From positions 79,501 through 143,500 of the forward strand of contig NC_083519.1 in NCBI RefSeq assembly GCF_032362555.1: a stretch of DNA of 64,000 bases, written 5' to 3'. The notes below the pieces were generated by a model. That model ran no database searches. It was not told the origin of the DNA and saw only the letters and a program-made list of their open reading frames with translations. The translations under genes and the position numbers were made by a program. Of the stretch, positions 59,092 through 64,000 are shown piece by piece. This DNA is from Amyelois transitella (Eukaryota > Arthropoda > Insecta > Lepidoptera > Pyralidae). Numbering within the stretch: position 1 is the first letter of the stretch; each line of letters starts with the position of its first letter.

Positions 59092-59225
59092 ACCACGTCT
59101 ATGCTTGCCCTTGTAGACAGAGCCAACAGTCACCTAACGACTGGAAGGCCATGCTTAATGATAGAATGTAGATTCAAATAGTGACAGGTTGCCATTCCAT
59201 CGCCTAAAAGAAGAATACCAATGTT
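59092..59225 (-). repeat. Family A repeat, 3' half
   Basis: ACCACGTCTATGCTTGCCC, GTAGACAGAGCCAACAGTC, GATTCAAATAGTGACAGGTT and ATCGCCTAAAAGAAGAATAC match the 3' half of family A in minus orientation. The 5' half and the ATGT tail are lacking. Confidence 0.6.
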
Positions 59226-60096
59226 TGTTTTGTTAATCATAATGCTAAAAGTACTAGTAATGGCTTATGTAATAAAATAGCTCTACTTACGTGTGTATTG
59301 TGTAAATATTATAATTATTTGACCATCGGTGCGCCATTCGCACTGTTATCTATGTACAGTCATATCGCGACTCTGAACCGGTTAAATCCGCTTTTTTTCT
59401 TTGAAATCGATGAAAATACTAGCTTTAACATTGAGCGCTTCAAAGTCAGACTTAAGAAAAACTTAAAATAGTTTAAATATTTTTAAGATGACATTGAATT
59501 TTATGCAACCAAAAATGTGAGTTTCCTTATCACATTCTTTAAGGCAAGATCTACGGCAGCATGAAGCCTTTACGATGGCGATTTTTCTGGAATCAAAGCA
59601 AACAAAATGAAGTTAAAGAACCTATCTTTACATAAAGAAGAACATGCTCGATGTTTGAGTTATATCAAAGTATAATAAGTGAACCTCCATAAGAGATCAA
59701 AAAAAGAAATCAACATTATTGAAGGTACAATTGAGGTTATATTAACTATCCTACCTAACTTAATCAAAAATATTTTTACTAATGAATAAAGTTGGCGAAA
59801 AGTTTAACTATAACATAACATCACTATCACCAAATATTGACGTCGCAGGTGCGAGTCGTTATCAGAATCGCGAAATTTATCGATTATTGATAGCGACTTC
59901 TTCCTCACACCAGTATCTTATCAAAGGCACTTTGATGAATAATAATTTATTAATTATAAGGAGATTATATTTATGATACAATAAGTAAAGCGTGAAAACC
60001 AGCCAAGCGCGTGTCGGGCCAGCGCGATATAGGTGTCCGTAGTTCTACAACACAGAAAATCAACTAAATATTCATTCGAATTTATTTATACATGTG
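59226..60096. other. Intergenic region, nothing recognised
   Basis: AT-rich, with a short 64-codon frame (59782-59976) that has no recognisable features. Confidence 0.35.
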
Positions 60097-60371
60097 TTTC
60101 CCGTGTGGTTCCCGGCACCAATACAAAAAAGAATAGGACCACTCCATCTCTTTCCCATAGTTGTCATAAAAGGCGACTAAGGGATAGGCTTACAAACTTG
60201 GGATTCTTTTTTAGGCGACGGGCTAGCGACCTGCCACTATTTGAATCTCAATTCTATCATTAAGCCAAATAGCTGAACGTGGCCATTCAGTCTTTTCCAG
60301 ATTGTTGGCTCTGTCTATCCCGCAAGGGATATAGAAGTGATTTTATGTATGTATGTATGTATGTATGTATG
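60097..60371 (+). repeat. Family A repeat, full-length with ATGT tail
   Basis: GTGTGGTTCCCGGCACCAAT, GAATAGGACCACTCCATCTC, GCGACTAAGGGATAGGC, GGGCTAGCGACCTGCCAC, AATCTCAATTCTATCATTAA, CTGAACGTGGCCATTC, TGTTGGCTCTGTCTATCCC and a tail of eight TATG/ATGT units at about 60341-60371. The clearest complete copy and the reference for the others here. Confidence 0.75.
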
Positions 60372-60510
60372 TTATTTATACATATATGTAGGTTCCTACT
60401 TTTGCACTAAACATTTATTGACAGATGTTAAGTACTCTGTAAGTATTCTGTTTTCTCTCTTCTATTCGGGTCCAAAATTGGGCTCCATAATAAAAGCAAT
60501 GTTGGTTTAC

Positions 60511-60662
60511 CACATACATATAATGACATCTATATTACTTGCAGGGTAGACAGAGATAACAGTCTTGAAACGCTTCATTCAGCTGTATGGCTTGATGGGA
60601 TTGAGGCTCAAATAGTTGCAGGTTGCTAGCCCATCGCCTACAAGAAGAATCCAAAGTTTATT
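60511..60662 (-). repeat. Family A repeat, 3' half
   Basis: CATACATATAATGACATC, GCAGGGTAGACAGAGATAAC, GAGGCTCAAATAGTTGCAGG and GCTAGCCCATCGCCTAC, a minus-oriented truncated copy. Confidence 0.6.
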
Positions 60663-61176
60663 ATTATGTAATTATCGTTGTTGGTGTAATTATCGTTTCA
60701 CATAGATTTTGATGTATAAAATTTTGAATTTTGAATGTAAAATAAAATTATATGATATTTATGCTTTTAGGTAGGTGAAATATATGGAGCCATTATATTT
60801 CTCCTGTGCCCTAAACTACCCAGTTTTATACATGTTTTCCACATAATCTTAACATGATACACTGATAGCGCTGTCTGCGACGTCATTATCGTAACTTTTC
60901 GGTGAGTAATCAGGATGTCTGCTTTTTGTTTATTAATCTTCTGATTGCAATAGTTGATATAGTTTTAATCAATTATCAATTAATATCTTAATTATCAACA
61001 ATGTATTAGAAAGTACCTATAAAAGGTCATTTAGTCGTCCCATCATGGTTAGTGTTCATACAACAAATATGTTCTGTTATTTATATTAAAGTAGTATTTG
61101 ATATAAATAACAAAACTAATATAATCTAATTATATTTGTTGTGTATATTAAAATAGTATTCTTTTAATTAGCGATC
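60663..61176. other. Intergenic region, nothing recognised
   Basis: AT-rich spacer between two repeat copies; no supportable feature. Confidence 0.35.
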
Positions 61177-61388
61177 GTACGCATGTCTGTGACACCGGAG
61201 GTCCCGGGTTCGAATCCCGGCCAGGGCACGATGAGAAAAGAACTTTTTCTGATTGGCCTGGGTCTTAGATGTTTATCTATATAAGTATATATTATAAAAT
61301 ATAATATTGTTGAGTTAGTATCTTGTAACACAGGTTTCGAACTTACTTCGGGGCTAACTCAATCTATGTAATTTGTCCCGTATATATT
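61177..61388 (+). mobile_element. tRNA-derived SINE, slightly 5'-truncated
   Basis: Starts within the tRNA head (GTACGCATGTCTGTGACACC), has the B box GGTTCGAATCC at 61207-61217, the full body and the ATTTGTCCCGTATATATT end. Plus orientation. Confidence 0.75.
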
Positions 61389-61530
61389 ATTTAGTTTTTA
61401 TAGTTTAATAGAATAGATTTATTTTCTTCAATCACTTATTGGCGTCACAACTTAAATCTAAATGTATTTACTACCACTTCCTCACATTATTTTCGGTTGC
61501 GTCCTCACCTTTTTGAAAAATTGTTGTTTT

Positions 61531-61930
61531 AGATTCTGGTACAGCTGATATTGAACCATAACAACTTAACTAAATAATAGGAAATATCGAAATGACGCCT
61601 TAACAAATGTTGTTCAACCTGATGAGCATCATTTGTTGGGTATAAAAATCGAAGATCTGGTACACCTGATGCAGAATCATAATATACCAGTTAAATCAAC
61701 CGAATTATGGAAAAGACGTCTAAACAAAAGTTGTTCAACCTGATAAGCTTTTCTGTTAGCGTATAAAAATCAAAGATCTGGAACTCCTAATGCAGAACCA
61801 TTATAAACCAGCTAAATCATCAGAATAATGGAATGACGTCTTAATAAAAGTTGTTAAACATAATGAGCATTTCTTTTGGCGAAAAAAATATGGAAGATCT
61901 GGATCATGTGATGTAGAAGCCAAAGTGACC
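61531..61930. repeat. Degenerate tandem repeat, about 121-bp period
   Basis: The marker AGAT(T)CTGG occurs at 61531, 61653, 61774 and 61895, giving periods of 122, 121 and 121. Within each unit the order of blocks is kept: CTGATGCAGAATCAT-like, TTATGGAAAAGACGTCT-like, AAAAGTTGTTCAACCTGAT-like, then TATAAAAATC. There are about 3.3 copies with substantial divergence. No open frame spans them. Confidence 0.85.
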
Positions 61931-62437
61931 AGCTACTCTGTGATATTATACCGAAATTTGAGTAAATATAATAACACGCAAACGGAGTTGCGGGCGTCAT
62001 AGTACAAGAATATATCTACGACTCAGGTCAACTTTAGTAAGATGTTATTTATCTAAGAAAATGAACAAGGGTTTCAGCTTCAGAGACTAGAACGTAGAAA
62101 CTACACCAACGAATGTCTTGTAATAAAGAATTTTATTAATTGAATAAATCACTGGGTTTTTTTAAAAATAAAATATACATTAATAAGCTAGGGAGCTGTA
62201 GCCAGCCTCCATTAAGAGGAGTTGCTCCCATAAGGTGTTGGTTTATATAGACACAGCACCTGGTCAGGTCCATCAATCCCCGATTGAACACTGGATTGAC
62301 ACTTAAAGAACTTACCAGATATGCCATCATCGCATACGAGGCTTTGCGTAACCAAATCTAAGTCCGTTTTTATTTTTGCTTTCCGAATTTTCAATTCAAT
62401 TCAATTCAAATTCTTTATTTCTTTATAATCACTATAT

Positions 62438-62625
62438 GCTTATCTTTCCCATGGATCTCGTAAAAGGCGACGAAGGGAAAGGCTAATAAACTATGTCATT
62501 TTATTAAGGCGATGTAGGAACCTGTCACTATTTCTATCTCAGTTCCATCCTGAACGTGGTTTTAGTCTTTTCAAGACTATTGGCTCTGTCTACCCCGCAA
62601 GAGATGTATACGTGTTTATATATAT
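62438..62625 (+). repeat. Family A repeat, 5'-truncated
   Basis: TTTCCCATGGATCTCGTAAA, GCGACGAAGGGAAAGGC, AACCTGTCACTATTTC, CTGAACGTGGTTTTAG, GACTATTGGCTCTGTCTACC and CCGCAAGAGATGTATACG. Located about 360 bases before the start codon of the last CYP6AE gene, so it lies in the distal promoter. Confidence 0.6.
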
Positions 62626-62877
62626 TTATGTAATCACATGACCTTAATTTTTTTTTTATATTTATATCAGGTACATACACCTTGGACTGTATTTGTAAAC
62701 AAATACGGCGCGCCATCAAAAGTACGCTATTATGGACGATAACCATTGACCAGAGTCTTCGCGAAAACCACGTCATGCCACCAGCCAGATACTGAAAGTG
62801 ATTAAGATAGTGTACCCCTGTAATCAGACATGTGCGGCCGGGAACAAAAACTATATCCGAATAAGCTCCAACATAGT

Positions 62878-62983
62878 ACAATATAAGCAAGCGAGAGAAG
62901 TTCTCACTTAGTCTGGCTCGGCGCTCGTCGCGTAAACATCAACACTAATTAGTGTAATTGAAACCAAATAGCCAGTGGTGACA
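62878..62983 (+). promoter_or_regulatory. Core promoter and 5' UTR of the 62.98-kb CYP6AE gene
   Basis: TATAA at 62882-62886 within TAGTACAATATAAGC, an initiator-like TTAGTC with its A at 62910 (28 bases on), and a 5' UTR of about 74 bases containing CGCGTAAACATCAAC. It aligns with the promoter of the 54.7-kb gene. Confidence 0.55.
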
Positions 62984-64000
62984 ATGTTCGCGTTCATCGT
63001 CGCGGTGCTCGTGGTGATCGCCGCCTACTTGTTCGGCACCAGAACGCACAGCTACTGGCTCAATCGCGGCATCAAACATGACAAGCCTCTCCCGTTCTTT
63101 GGCACCAACGCCAGAGTTTTATTTGGGAAAAAAAGTATCACAGAAGTTTTGGCAGAGGCCTATTGGAAATACCCCAATGAAAAGGCGGTTGGTTTATATT
63201 TCGAACATAGGCCTGTGTTGGTTTTGAGAGATTTTGATGTCATCAAACGAGTATTAGTGACGGATTTTGCAAGCTATTACACACGAGGTGTGCTGAGTCA
63301 AAAAGAAGAGATCGAACCAATATTACGAAATCTGTTCTTTGCTGATGGCGACCTGTGGCGGCTGCTGCGGCAGAGAATGACCCCGGCCTTTACCAGCGGC
63401 AAGCTGAAGGCGATGTTCCCTCTGATTGTAGAACGTGCAGAAAAACTACAACTGCGTGCGTTAAATGCTGCAGCTGCGGGGAAACCCATCGATGCACGGG
63501 ACCTCATGGCGCGCTACACCACTGACTTCATCGGAGCTTGTGGTTTCGGTCTCGACGCTGACTCACTCAATGATGAAGATTCACCTTTCAGGCAACTCGG
63601 TGTAAAGATTTTCAAACCGAAGCCTAAAGCTATTATCACCTTAATGTTAAAAAATTTGTTCCCACAGACCTTCAAACATTTTAAATTTTTCGGACAAGTT
63701 GAAGAAGAAATTAATGCCATTGTACGTCACATTTTAACTCAAAGGAATTATGAGCCATCAGGAAGGAATGATTTTATTGATTTGTTACTTGAATGTAGGA
63801 AAAAGGGTTTGATGGTGATGGAGTCTCTCGAAAAGAAGCAAGCAGACGGCACTCCAGCGAAGGTTTCCATGGAGCTGGACGAGGCTCTGATCGCTGCTCA
63901 AGTATTCGTATTCTTCGCCGCGGGTTTCGAAACATCTTCATCGGCAACCAGTTACACATTGCACCAACTGGCGTTCAATCCTGAAGTTCAGAAAAAAGCG
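62984..64000 (+). CDS. CYP6AE: Cytochrome P450, CYP6AE subfamily, partial (first 339 codons)
   Basis: Open from ATG to the last base of the window with no stop. The product begins MFAFIVAVLVVIAAYLFGTR (membrane anchor), then has KHDKPLPFFGTN, WRLLRQRMTPAF (C-helix), DLMARYTTDFIGACGFGLD and the I-helix AGFETSSSATSY. The window ends in the segment FNPEVQKKA. The ExxR, PERF and haem-binding parts lie beyond the window. By eye it is roughly three quarters identical to the 54.7-kb gene and less similar to the minus-strand gene, so these two are recent tandem duplicates. No intron is seen in the part present, consistent with the long first exon of its neighbour. Function as for the subfamily: oxidation of plant toxins and insecticides at the ER membrane. 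Confidence 0.93.
   Translation, partial: MFAFIVAVLVVIAAYLFGTRTHSYWLNRGIKHDKPLPFFGTNARVLFGKKSITEVLAEAYWKYPNEKAVGLYFEHRPVLVLRDFDVIKRVLVTDFASYYTRGVLSQKEEIEPILRNLFFADGDLWRLLRQRMTPAFTSGKLKAMFPLIVERAEKLQLRALNAAAAGKPIDARDLMARYTTDFIGACGFGLDADSLNDEDSPFRQLGVKIFKPKPKAIITLMLKNLFPQTFKHFKFFGQVEEEINAIVRHILTQRNYEPSGRNDFIDLLLECRKKGLMVMESLEKKQADGTPAKVSMELDEALIAAQVFVFFAAGFETSSSATSYTLHQLAFNPEVQKKA

Noticed and set aside
1..64000. CRISPR arrays, operons, ribosome binding sites, origins or attachment sites
   Set aside because: The window is animal nuclear DNA; no regularly spaced direct-repeat array or bacterial gene organisation is present.

Overview
The window is animal nuclear DNA, almost certainly from a moth or butterfly (Lepidoptera), possibly Noctuidae. 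The background is AT-rich and gene-poor. The only recognisable host genes are intron-containing cytochrome P450s of the CYP6AE type, a lepidopteran detoxification subfamily. The dispersed repeats (a tRNA-derived SINE, RTE-type LINE 3' ends with ATGT tails, and a CR1/Jockey-like LINE) are of kinds common in moth genomes. There is no prokaryotic organisation.

Layout. 1-11 kb: non-coding, with GC-rich islands and repeat fragments. 11.36-13.03 kb: a complete two-exon CYP6AE gene on the minus strand. 13-51 kb: a large stretch without a confident host gene. It holds one possible terminal exon (15.2 kb, minus), an intact LINE reverse-transcriptase ORF (18.0-21.3 kb, minus), many SINE and RTE copies, about thirty short GC-rich islands, and several strong inverted repeats. 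51.4-53.25 kb: a decayed CYP6AE copy with its relict promoter. 54.5-57.65 kb: a complete three-exon CYP6AE gene, plus strand. 58-62.7 kb: repeats, including a 121-bp tandem array. 62.98-64.0 kb: the first 339 codons of a third CYP6AE gene, plus strand, cut by the window end.

How it fits together. This is part of a CYP6AE cluster evolving by tandem duplication. The two plus-strand genes and the pseudogene are close relatives and share a recognisable core promoter; the pseudogene has lost its TATA box, the I-helix coding stretch and its middle exon. The minus-strand gene is more divergent and lacks the intron that splits the K-helix ExxR motif in the 54.7-kb gene. The encoded enzymes would be ER-anchored monooxygenases acting on plant toxins and insecticides. 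The GC-rich islands are not explained by any coding sequence; regulatory function is only inferred. I found no clear evidence for a wholly new multi-gene system. The most unusual items are the promoter and intron differences among the P450 copies, two long near-perfect hairpins, and the clusters of a CTACGA motif. All homology calls come from reading the sequence, with no database search.
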